DNA from: Clostridiales bacterium
Lineage (GTDB): Bacteria > Bacillota > Clostridia > Christensenellales > CAG-138
Assembly (NCBI GenBank): GCA_918244965.1
Contig: CAKJYC010000006.1
Span: forward strand, 36,987-100,986
Direction of reading: 5' to 3'
Length of the DNA: 64,000 nucleotides
Made by a program: the position numbers and the translations under genes. Position 1 is the first letter of the stretch; the number at the start of each line of letters is the position of its first letter. The notes under the pieces were generated by a model. The model did not search any database, had not been told where the DNA came from, and saw only the letters and a program-made list of their open reading frames with translations. Shown here piece by piece: positions 35,324 to 45,100 of this stretch.

Positions 35324-35932
35324 TTACCGTTCCTTCGAGTCTTTGGTTTTCTTTCTTCTGCGAGTGCGTTCGGGTTCTTCGCGCTCTTTCTTTTCGATCA
35401 GCTTGCGATTCGCTTCAAGCTGCGCGAGTACGGACGGCTTACGCTTGCCGTTCGGGTTCTCCTTCGGTCGATCTCGGTCGGAGCGCTTGGCTTCGGACTG
35501 TTCCTTGGAGTCGTTTGAGCTTCGCTTCGACCGAGTATCTTTTTTTGACGGTTCTTCGGGTTCGTCCTTCACCTGGCTGTAGCCGATGCGTTCGAGAATG
35601 TGGTTGACAAGCGGAATACTCTTTGCGGCGATCACTACATCCACCTTTTCGTTTTCAGACTTCGTATCCACAAACGGCGCAAACAGCACCTGTCTTCTTG
35701 CCGATGCTTTGAACTCCTTGTACTGTTCTTTGGTCAGACTTAAGACCTGAAGCTCCTCGCCGGAACGAAGGAGCTTCATCATGGAAGTCCTGCCGTAGAC
35801 CTTTTTATGATTCTTCGACCACGCAACGAGAATCGCTGCGAGGTTCTTTGCCGCGGAACCGGTCAGCCGGATGGCGACCTCGGTTCCGTTCAATGCCATG
35901 CGGACTACTTCGTCCGCCGCTTCACCATTCAA
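35324..35932 (-). CDS. pcfB: PcfB-family protein (DUF3801)
   Basis: 202 aa. The N-terminal DUF3801 domain (about 1-120) contains 'GTEVAIRLTGSAAKNLAAIL' and 'KEFKASARRQVLFAPFVD', the usual PcfB segments. The C-terminal tail (about 130-202) is very charged (Lys/Arg/Glu). PcfB works with the relaxase and coupling protein in Gram-positive conjugation (pCF10). It sits between relaxase and VirD4, as in Tn1549-type elements. Confidence 0.88.
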   Translation of the reverse strand: MNGEAADEVVRMALNGTEVAIRLTGSAAKNLAAILVAWSKNHKKVYGRTSMMKLLRSGEELQVLSLTKEQYKEFKASARRQVLFAPFVDTKSENEKVDVVIAAKSIPLVNHILERIGYSQVKDEPEEPSKKDTRSKRSSNDSKEQSEAKRSDRDRPKENPNGKRKPSVLAQLEANRKLIEKKEREEPERTRRRKKTKDSKER

Positions 35933-35944
35933 TTGTTTTCCTCC

Positions 35945-37321
35945 TTATAAAGAATAGTCATGTTCGCGTTCGTCCAGTTCGATCTGCTCATGCATCTGCT
36001 GCTCGATCCTCGGAGAATCGGCTTGAATCTTTTCACATAGCCGAAGCTCCTTTTGACATGCGCGGATCTCGGCATTGATTGAAGCGACCTTTTCATATAC
36101 CTCGTTTCGTTCCGCCTTCAATGCTTCAAGATCCGTGCCGTTCAGTTTCCGCTCCGCTTCCAGATACCGTTTGTAATCCTCCTCGATTCCGACAACACCC
36201 TGCGTGTACAGATCGGGGACGTCCGCTAAATGCTCGACTGTGGACAGTGCAGAATACAGTTCCCGACGACGTTTCTTTTTGCTGTTCCAGATGATCCGGC
36301 TCTTGTTGAGCGTTTCTACCGTATCGTTTAGCTCTATAATCTTCGCTTGCAGTTGTTCCCTTGTGTCGATCTTGTTCCGATCAAGAAAAGCGGCTTGGGC
36401 TTTGTACTGCTCAAACCGCTTTAGTTCCTTGTAATTCACCTTTGGGTATTGTGTTCGTTTGCCGTGCCCTATGATGCCGAGCACATACATCCACGAGACG
36501 TATAGTGCGCGGAATCCGCGTTGCTTGCCGTATGGGACAAACGCTTTCTGCACCTTGGGTATGATGACCTCAAATTTCGGATCGGACATGGCGCGGTCGA
36601 TGAAGCTTTCGATATCGCTCTCCGTCCATGACTTACCCTCCCGTTTGATGCGATAGGGGCGAGTGTAGCCGTCCGGTACGAACGACGGATAGGAACCGTG
36701 ATGCTGCACCGTGTAGCCATGATCTTCCATGAGGGCGTAGAAGCCGCCGAGATTCAAGGCTTGGGACAGACATTCTTCCACGTCTTGATCGAACAGTTCA
36801 CGCAGCGTCATGAGCCCTGCTTCATGTAGCTTCCATTCGGCGTAGGTAATGCCCTTGCCGGAGGTTTCCATAACGACGGATAAACCGTATTCTCTGCACA
36901 GCCTGTCGGAGATCCTTCGTATCTGCTGATAGTACGACTGCGCTGTGCTGTGGTATTTCTTACCGGTTTTGAAACTGACCGAGTTCAGTGTTATGTGGTT
37001 GTGGATATGTTCTTTATCCACATGGGTACCGAGCACAACTTCATAGTCGGACAGATGCTCCTTGATAAAACGAATGCCGAGTTCATGAGCAAGCTCCGGT
37101 GTGATCTCGCCGGGAGAAAAGCTCTGAATGATGTGAAATGCCTGAATGCCATCCGTCTTACCGTATCGTTCTTTTGTTGCCTGCATCTGTTTTGCTGCGT
37201 CTTTTGGATCGCAGTACTGACAATAAGTGAACACGGCATCGTCGGTCTTATCCGGGTTTTGAACGTAGCGAATCAGTTTATCAAGCCGCATTCGCTTGGA
37301 CAGAATCTTGGTTATCGCCAT
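35945..37321 (-). CDS. MobP-type relaxase
   Basis: 458 aa from ATG 37321, preceded by GGGAGAAAAC (an in-frame ATG at 37333 lacks a site). Relaxase domain about 1-250, with the metal-binding triad in THVDKEHIHNHITLNS (about 97) and the first motif QNPDKTD near residue 26. The C-terminal half is coiled-coil rich (about 320-450). It nicks oriT and leads the strand into the recipient. The mobC gene upstream overlaps its start by 10 bp. Confidence 0.9.
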   Translation of the reverse strand: MAITKILSKRMRLDKLIRYVQNPDKTDDAVFTYCQYCDPKDAAKQMQATKERYGKTDGIQAFHIIQSFSPGEITPELAHELGIRFIKEHLSDYEVVLGTHVDKEHIHNHITLNSVSFKTGKKYHSTAQSYYQQIRRISDRLCREYGLSVVMETSGKGITYAEWKLHEAGLMTLRELFDQDVEECLSQALNLGGFYALMEDHGYTVQHHGSYPSFVPDGYTRPYRIKREGKSWTESDIESFIDRAMSDPKFEVIIPKVQKAFVPYGKQRGFRALYVSWMYVLGIIGHGKRTQYPKVNYKELKRFEQYKAQAAFLDRNKIDTREQLQAKIIELNDTVETLNKSRIIWNSKKKRRRELYSALSTVEHLADVPDLYTQGVVGIEEDYKRYLEAERKLNGTDLEALKAERNEVYEKVASINAEIRACQKELRLCEKIQADSPRIEQQMHEQIELDEREHDYSL

Positions 37322-37632
37322 GTTTTCTCCCATTCTCGCATGAGCCGCAGCACTTGCTGATAGGTTCGCTTTGCTTCTTTGAGATCGCTGCTCGAGACGT
37401 TCCCAGTAGTGTTCGCCTTTCTGACAAGCTGATTAAAGTTGACGCCGATCCGGTCAATCGCATCGGTCAGCGATAGAAAGTCTGCGTTGGGACGTTCCTG
37501 AATCGGACAGTTCAAGACCATTTTTCGGATCAGTCCGGCATGGGACAAACCGGTTTGTTTGCAAAGGTCATTGAATCTTTGACCTTCCTCTTGGTTCAAC
37601 ATAATGTGAATATCTACATTTCTTGTCCGCAA
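37312..37632 (-). CDS. mobC: MobC-like relaxosome protein
   Basis: 106 aa from TTG 37632, chosen because GGAGGTGAACGA lies directly upstream; the frame extends to 37737 through the hairpin region and has no other good site. N-terminal ribbon-helix-helix RTRNVDIHIMLNQEEGQRF, then the MobC helix ...GVNFNQLVRKANTTG, which is the family signature. It assists the relaxase at oriT. Confidence 0.85.
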   Translation of the reverse strand: MRTRNVDIHIMLNQEEGQRFNDLCKQTGLSHAGLIRKMVLNCPIQERPNADFLSLTDAIDRIGVNFNQLVRKANTTGNVSSSDLKEAKRTYQQVLRLMREWEKTWR

Positions 37633-37674
37633 TCGTTCACCTCCGATCTGATTCTTTTTGTTTTGAAAAGAAAT

Positions 37675-37838
37675 AAGCATCGCCGTAGGCAAACTCCCGC
37701 TTTGCGGCATATGGGTATTAGGGCAGAGCCCTAACAAGCGGCGTTTGTGGATACAAAGGCGATGCTTGCAAGGACAGCGGCAGAGCCGTTCTGTCCTTCG
37801 TTTCGTAGTTCCAGCCCAGATCCGCAGATGCGGGGCTG
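37675..37838. other. Candidate oriT: nested and consecutive hairpins upstream of mobC
   Basis: Outer repeat AAGCATCGCC (37675-37684) / GGCGATGCTT (37758-37767) encloses TTAGGGC-AGA-GCCCTAA (37718-37734). Next come AAGGACAGCGG/CCG-CTGTCCTT (37770-37798) and CAGCCC..CCGCA-GA-TGCGGGGCTG (37812-37838). No gene fills the 284 bp between mobC and the small divergent gene at 37917. Location beside mobC-relaxase and the density of dyads fit an origin of transfer; the nick site cannot be fixed by eye. Confidence 0.55.
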
Positions 37839-37916
37839 AATCAATGAGATATGATATCGTAGTTGCATTTTCCGATTTCGCCGGTTATACTGGAAAGTCG
37901 AAAGGAGTGGATGAAA

Positions 37917-38114
37917 ATGAAGCATTTTATCCAGCGAGACAAGATGAGCAAACGCCAACGCAAGAAGCTGGACGCAGAAAAACGAACGCTTTGGAAAGTC
38001 AATCCGATTACGAAAGTCGTTCAAAGCAAGAAGATTTACGACCGTAAGAAACAGCCTCGAAACTACGAACCGTATGATTTCCAAGGCTGTTTTTATTTGC
38101 CTCAAGCCATGTAA
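37917..38114 (+). CDS. Small basic protein
   Basis: 65 aa: starts MKHFIQRDKMSKRQRKKL; strongly basic N-terminal half, C-terminus CFYLPQAM. GAAAGGAG lies nine bases before ATG 37917; the ATG at 37911 is too close to it. It is the only plus-strand gene in the transfer region, pointing away from the oriT candidate and convergent with the TOPRIM gene. It could bind nucleic acid; no function known. Confidence 0.6.
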   Translation: MKHFIQRDKMSKRQRKKLDAEKRTLWKVNPITKVVQSKKIYDRKKQPRNYEPYDFQGCFYLPQAM

Positions 38115-38125
38115 AGAAACGTCGT

Positions 38126-39103
38126 TTACCGCTCCGGTTCCGGATCGTTCTTCTCCTTATGGCTCTCTTTGTACTGCTCCTGTCGATGCATGAGATCTTC
38201 GTTGAAGTCTTTGCCGAAGGTCGGGGTGTGGTCGTATACCTTGTAGGAATCCTTCAGCATCTCCTTGATGTTCTCTGCAGCATTGCGCCCCTGCTCATCG
38301 TTATCCAAGCCGAGGTTGACATACTCGATCTCCGGATGGTCAATGAGGTATCGCTGCAAAGCAACGGGCGAGCAACCTCCGAGTGAAACGCGGTGCGCCG
38401 GATACTGCTTTTTACTGTAACTGCACAGCGTCATGTGCGAAAGCAGGTCAATCGCGCTCTCGAATACCCATACCGATTTGCAGTTCTCGCCTGCAGGGAT
38501 TGAAAATGCATATGCCTTGTTGCTGCCCGGTGCGTCGTGCTTGCCTTCATTAAAGCAGGCACGGGTGCAGGCATATTTCGGTTCACCGTCCTTGTCCTTG
38601 CCGACGAATACCACCTGTGCCGGACATTTCTTCTCTGCTCGTTCGCCGTTCTCATCCGTGTAGGCAAAGGAATTGGTCTGGTAGATCAAGCCATCCTTCA
38701 TGTATTGCGAGATAATCTTCGGTGAGATCCCGCGCTGGCAGAGGTAGGCATATGCAGCTTTGCTGTTCTCGCTCGGCGTCGGGAGTTCAAAGGGTTCCGG
38801 TTCCTTCGGGGAGATCTCGGACGCCTTCGGCAGCGGTCGCTCGTTGATGTCCTTTTCGCCGAGCAAGGTCTGCATGGCTTCGACAAAGCCGCGTCCCTCG
38901 TACTGCATAAGGAAAGAGATCGACTTGCCGCCGAGCTGGTGACTGAACCAGTACCAATGGTTGTCCTTCAGGTACAGGCTGTCATGTTCTTTCATTCTGT
39001 ACTGATTGCCTTCGCGCTCCAGCTCGTAGCCGCGGGACTGCGCGTAGGCAACGAGATCGATGCTGTCTGCAGCGTCGATCTGATCCTGTGTATATCTCTT
39101 CAT
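38126..39103 (-). CDS. DUF3991/TOPRIM-domain protein
   Basis: 325 aa from ATG 39103 (AAGGAGACACAA upstream). N-terminal CHC2-like zinc-finger-related region (SIDLVAYAQSRGYELEREGN...YWFSHQLGGKSISF, about 8-65), DUF3991 (about 100-190) and a TOPRIM domain with VWVFESAIDLLSH and NLGLDNDEQG (about 210-300). This is the primase-like protein of Tn1549-type elements and probably acts in strand replication during transfer. The acidic residues of TOPRIM (E, DxD-like DND) are present. Confidence 0.85.
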   Translation of the reverse strand: MKRYTQDQIDAADSIDLVAYAQSRGYELEREGNQYRMKEHDSLYLKDNHWYWFSHQLGGKSISFLMQYEGRGFVEAMQTLLGEKDINERPLPKASEISPKEPEPFELPTPSENSKAAYAYLCQRGISPKIISQYMKDGLIYQTNSFAYTDENGERAEKKCPAQVVFVGKDKDGEPKYACTRACFNEGKHDAPGSNKAYAFSIPAGENCKSVWVFESAIDLLSHMTLCSYSKKQYPAHRVSLGGCSPVALQRYLIDHPEIEYVNLGLDNDEQGRNAAENIKEMLKDSYKVYDHTPTFGKDFNEDLMHRQEQYKESHKEKNDPEPER

Positions 39104-39113
39104 TTGTGTCTCC

Positions 39114-42100
39114 TTATCTATCATATTCGTCATTCGACCGTTCCGGAGTATCCTCCTCGCGGTCTTCGTTTTCTTCACCGATCGCGTCACTTTCGTGCTT
39201 GTCAAGGTTCAGCAGCGCATCCAGTTCGGTCAGCCGATCCGTCTTCTCACGGAGTTCTTCCTCCTGTGGGAACGGCTTTTCAAGCTCCTCCTTGAGATTC
39301 CGTTCCTGATCGTGCAGCTCGGACAGCGTTCGTTCATACCCCTGCTTTCGTGCAGGAATCGAAGCAAGCGCATTGTCCATTCGGGTGATATTGCCGTACA
39401 CGTCTTCGCCGAGGTCGATCCGATAGGAGAGCGTTCCCCCCATTCGCATTTTGAAGGTCTTGGTAAAGGAATCGTAGGAAAGGAACAGATCAAAGCCCAT
39501 ATAGTTGCCGATCATGGATTCATTTCCGGATGTCTTTGCCATACAAGCAGCAAGGATCGCAACGCCGGCGTCTTTCTTCTCGTCCGCTCCGTAAGTCGTG
39601 CCGGACACGGTCATGCCCGCGAAGCCGTCCACCTTGTGCTGTGCATACAGCGCCATGTCTGTTTCGCACCCGGCTATGTTTTCCTCGGTCAGCCGGATAT
39701 CGTGCGGCACCTTTTTCAGAAGCCGATCCTCCAAAGAGTAGCGCATGGAGAGATAGTTGGATTTCAGAAGCTTCAGCTTGGATACCTGTACCTCCAAATC
39801 CATCTTCTCTTTGATATGCGGATTTCCTGTAGCAAGGGCTTTGACCTCGGCATACGTCAATGCCGTCTCGTCCACATCCTCACAGGCACGGGCGGGAATT
39901 TTACTGGTCATAATCTGCCCGATGAACTTCTGCTTTGCTTCGATCGTTTGCCACATATAGCTGTCAAACGTGTTCTCGGTGACATAGCGGAAGATCTCTA
40001 CCTTCGGATTGTCATTGCCTTGCCGCAGGATGCGTCCTTCGCGCTGTTCAATGTCCGACGGCCGCCACGGGATATCCAAATGGTGCAGCGCGATCAGACG
40101 TTTCTGTACGTTAGTTCCGGCGCCCATCTTAGCGGTACTGCCGAGCAAGATTCTGACCTTGCCAGCTCGGACGTTTCCGAACAGCTCGGCTTTCTTCGTC
40201 TCGGTGTTCGCCTCATGGATGAACGCAATCTCTTCTTCCGGTACACCGCGTTCGATCAGCTTTATGCGCAGATCGTCATACACATTGAACTTGCCGTCGT
40301 TGTGCGGGGTGGACAGATCGCAGAACACGAGCTGCGCGGAACGCTGCTCCGAAGATTCGAGCCATATCCGGTAGATATTGTCCAAACAGGCATTGACCTT
40401 GCTGCTGTCCTCATCCGGCAGCATGGGATTGTTCAGCCGCTGATCCAAAGCAAGCTTTCGCCCGTCGTTCGTGATTTTCAGCATATTGTCCTCATACGGC
40501 TTGACAATGCCCTTTCGCACATTCTCGGCGCGCTCGGCGAAGCTCGCCACCATTTCCCGCTGAAACTCGCTCGGCTTGATTACCTCATTGTGGTACTCCG
40601 CTTCCGGTACGGGAAGCTGCAGCATATCCGCTGTCTGCACGTCCGCAATGTCCTTGAACATGGACACCAACTCCGGAAGGTTGAAAAAACGGGCGAACCG
40701 GGTCTTTGCCCGATAGCCCGTTCCCTCCGGAGCAAGCTCAATCGCAGTGACCGTCTCGCCGAACGTAGACGCCCATGCGTCAAAGTGCTGCAGATGCGCG
40801 TCCTTCAAACGGTTGTACTGGAGATAGCGCTGCATGGTGTACATCTCGGTCATGGAATTGCTGATCGGCGTACCCGTGGCGAAGACAACGCCGTGGCTGT
40901 CTGTGATCTCGTCCAGATACCGGCACTTCATGTACAGATCGGAAGACTTTTGCGCCTCGGTCTGTGAAATGCCTGCGACATTTCGCATCTTGGTGTACAG
41001 ATAGAGATTCTTGTAGTAATGCGCTTCGTCGATGAACAGCCGATCGACGCCGAGCTCCTCAAAGGTCACGACATCGTCCTTGCGCTCCCGATCATTCAGA
41101 CGCTGCAGCTTCGTTTCCAATCCGCGCTTGGTCTTTTCCAACTGCTTGATCGACAGATAGTTTCCGCTTTCTTCTTCCAATGCCTCGATCCCGAGCGTGA
41201 TCTCCTCAATCTGTTCTTCGATCGTCTGTTTCTGCCGTTCCAGAGACAATGGGATCTTCTCAAACTGTGAATGCCCGATAATGACCGCATCGTAATCGCC
41301 GGTAGCGATACGGCTGCAGAACCGTCTGCGGTTCTGCTTCTCAAAGTCCTTCTTTGTCGCAACAAGAATGTTCGCAGAAGGATAGAGCTGCAGAAACTCA
41401 CTTGCCCACTGTTCTGTTAAGTGATTGGGTACGACGAACAGGGACTTGTGACATAGACCCAGCCGTTTCAGTTCCATCGCCGCGGCAGTCATTTCGAAGG
41501 TCTTGCCCGCGCCGACAACGTGTGCAAGCAGAGTGTTCCCGCCGTACAGGACACGCGCAATCGCGTTTGCCTGGTGCGGTCGCAGCGTAATTTCCGGATT
41601 CATACCGGGAAACACAAGATGATTGCCGTCGTACTCCCGCGGGCGTGTCGAATTGAACCGTTCGTTGTACATCGTCACCAGACGGTCGCGACGCTGCGGA
41701 TCTTTCCAAAGCCAATCGCGGAACGCTTCCTGCAGGAGCGTTTGCTTCTGCTGTGCAAGGATCGTCTGCTTCATGTTCAGCACACGCTTTTCACGACCCT
41801 CATCGTCCTGCACGATGTCGTAAATCCGGACGTCTTTGAGGTTGAGACTGTCCTCAATGATCTCGTATGCGTTGATCCGATTCGTACCGTAAGTGACGTT
41901 TGCCGTGACATTGCCGTAATCGAGGTTCTTGCCTTCGATTTTCCATTCGCCGGTGATGTCGAAGTAATGCACCTGTACATACCGCTGCGCGCGCCATCCG
42001 GGCTGCAGCGTGTCATAGATGAACGACTTGACGTCGTCCTCCGGAATCCACGTCGCGCCGAGACGTACATTGATCTCGGATGCGTCCAGATCCTTCGGCT

Positions 42101-45100
42101 GCACCTTTTCCAATGCCGCGATCGAGACGGAAAGCGCATCGGCTTCTACTGTCTTGCCTGCAGTTCGCAGCTTCTCCTGTACCATGCGAAACGTGTTCAG
42201 CTTGCTTCGCACATTGCCGGATAAAAAGGCATCCGCCGTCACCAGCGGAAATGCTTTGAGATCGAAGGTGTCAGGATTGTAAAAGCCCTCGTAGTAGGTG
42301 CCGATGTCGCGGAAGACCAACCCAGAAAGCTCGGCTTCGAGTGCTTCTTCACTTTTTCCGGTCAACCCTGCCATATACGGAAGATCGACCATCGCCTTTT
42401 CGGAAAGAGAAACGGTCAGCGCTTCGGCTGCGGTGTCCACATGGGTGATCTCGGTGTACTGGCGAACGGTGCGCTTATAGAACATATCCGCTTTCCGTTC
42501 CAGTTTCCCGTTCTCGTCGAGCACCTCCAATGAGCAGAGCAGTGGATATGACGAATCATCCGAAAACGCCATGCTGTTGCCGCGGCTGTTCAGAAGTCCG
42601 TACTTTGCGGTGTAGGCGTCGTAGAGGGTGTTCAGTTCCCGCTGCGTTTCCGCAATCGCCGCGTCGGAGTAGTCGTTCAACTGACGGTCAATCAGTTTGT
42701 GCGCACAATCGCGGATGGCGATCATGCCCTTGATCCGGTTCTGTGCGGTCAACGATACTTCGATCTTGGACATGATCGAATTCTCCCGGAAATAGATCTC
42801 ACCGTCCACGAGCGTAAAGGAGAAGTTCCGTACATCGGGATCGGCGGGAAGCGTTGCTTTCGCCGTTCCTTCCAGATCTTCCTCTTGTTCGATTGCGACG
42901 ATTTCGCCGTGAATATTGGCGATCGCATCCCGGAGCTGTTCGTTTAGATCTGCGCCTTCGATCGGCTTCACGGTCTGTCCCATTCCGAAACGAGTGCTTT
43001 CCTCGGTCAGCTCGCCGAGGATCATATCCGGGTTCTTCAGGAAGTACTCGTTGATCGGATAGCCAAGCTCGGACTTGCCGATATGCAGCCAGTCCTCGTC
43101 GATCTCGATCGGATGGTCTCGCTTCTGCAAAAAGAGAATGTCCGCAACGACGTCCGTTCCCGCATTGGCGCGAAACGCATTGTTCGGAAGCCGAACCGCA
43201 CCGAGTAGTTCAGCCCGCTGCGCGATATATTTCCGTACCGAAGGATTCGCTTTATCCATCGTTCCGCTGGAGGTAATGAATGCGACCACACCGCCGGGGC
43301 GAACCTTATCCAATGCTTTTGCAAAGAAATAGTCGTGGATCAGAAAATGGTTTTTATCGTAACGCTTGTCGGCAAGAGAATAATCCCCAAACGGTACATT
43401 ACCGATTGCGACGTCAAAGAAGCTGTCCGGATAAACGCTTTCTTCAAAGCCTTCGATTCGGATATTTGCACTTTGGTAGAGCTGTTTTGCAATCCGTCCC
43501 GTCAGATCGTCCAGTTCAACGCCATAGAGTTTACTACTTTTCATGCGCTCCGGCAGCATACCGAAGAAATTACCGATTCCGCACGACGGCTCCAGTATGT
43601 TGCCTGTTTGAAAGCCCATATTGCCGATCGCTTCGTACATCGCGCGAATCACAACCGGCGAGGTATAGTGCGCGTTCAGCGTGGATGCCCGTGCGGATTC
43701 GTATTCCGAATCGGTCAACAGTTCTTTCAGTTCGGCATATTCGCTCTGCCATTGCTCTTTGGAATCGTCGAACGCATCCGGCAACCCGCCCCATCCGACA
43801 TATTGGGATAGGATTTCCTGTTCTTCCGGCGTCGCAAGACGGTGTTCGGATTCGATCGCTTTGAGCGTTCGGATCGCGGCGACATTGCGCTGGAACTTCG
43901 TCTTTGCTCCGCTTTCGCCGAGATGATCGTCAGTAATGCGATAGTCGATTTTCTTATTGCTGATCGGCTCGTTCTGTACCGGCTCCTGTCTCGACTGTTC
44001 ATGCTCCCAGGAAGGTCGAAGATCAACGACTATGCTGTGCAGCTTGACCGGTTTTTCCTGTGATTCGCTTTCTTCGATTTGCTCTTGCGGATCAGCAGCT
44101 TTCGTTTCTTCGGCATCTGACAGCCACTTTGCTTTTTCTTCGTTGCTTTCTTCTACCGGTTCCGGGATCGGTTCTCGCTGTTCTCTGAACAGGGAGAACT
44201 CGCCTTTGCGATATGCGGAAAGGATCTCAACCGCTTGGCGACACCTATCATAGTGGCGTTCTGTAGTAAGCGTCTTTGACTCCAGCGAAGCGAGCGTGCT
44301 GTAGATCGCTTGTACACGCGAAGGATTCGTAAGCTGCTTCTGCACTTCTGCGACGCTCTCCCAGTAATCCATAAGCGCATTCCCGCTATAGGGACGGTCG
44401 TATTTCTGGGGTGCGTCCATGAAGCCGTTGACAATCGAACGTGCCACTCGCTTTCGTTCGTACTCCGGCATATACGCTCGATCCGCGTCAGAAAGGAACC
44501 GGTTTTGAGCAATCAGCGTTTCGATCCGCTGCCGAACCTTTGTCCAGTTCCATTCGATCTTTGCGTAAGGTTCCGATATGCTCCCGTGGCTGAAATAGAT
44601 ACCTTTTGTACTGTATTCTGTGTTATCGTTCCCGCCGAAGCTTCCGGAGTGTTCTCCATGGAGATCTTTCAGATAGCGTTCCCGTTCCTTGCTGTCGGAG
44701 TTTGCAAGAAAGAAAGCATAGATGCCGAGGCGTTGTTCCGTTCCATGTTCGTTATCAAATCCTCGCAGCAGCTTGTCGATTTCGTCCAGAGAAATGAATC
44801 GCCGCGGCTGCGGATTGTAATCCTCGGCAACATGGAAGCGTACCGGTTCCCGCTGCAAGTCCTCCAACTGCCGGAGCAGCCGCATGGGACGGTAGAAGCG
44901 GAACCGCAGTAAATCGGGATTCTCTGCGTGTGCGGTTGCGAACACTTTCCATTCGTCGATCAATGCCTGCAGGGAGTCTGGCTGTTCCATACGCTCCATG
45001 ATCTGATTCCGTTCCTTTTCAAATGAACCCGACAACGCTTCAAAGGTGGGAAGGAATCCCTGTGATTTCCCTTCTTCGCTGAGATCTCGTGCGGCATATA

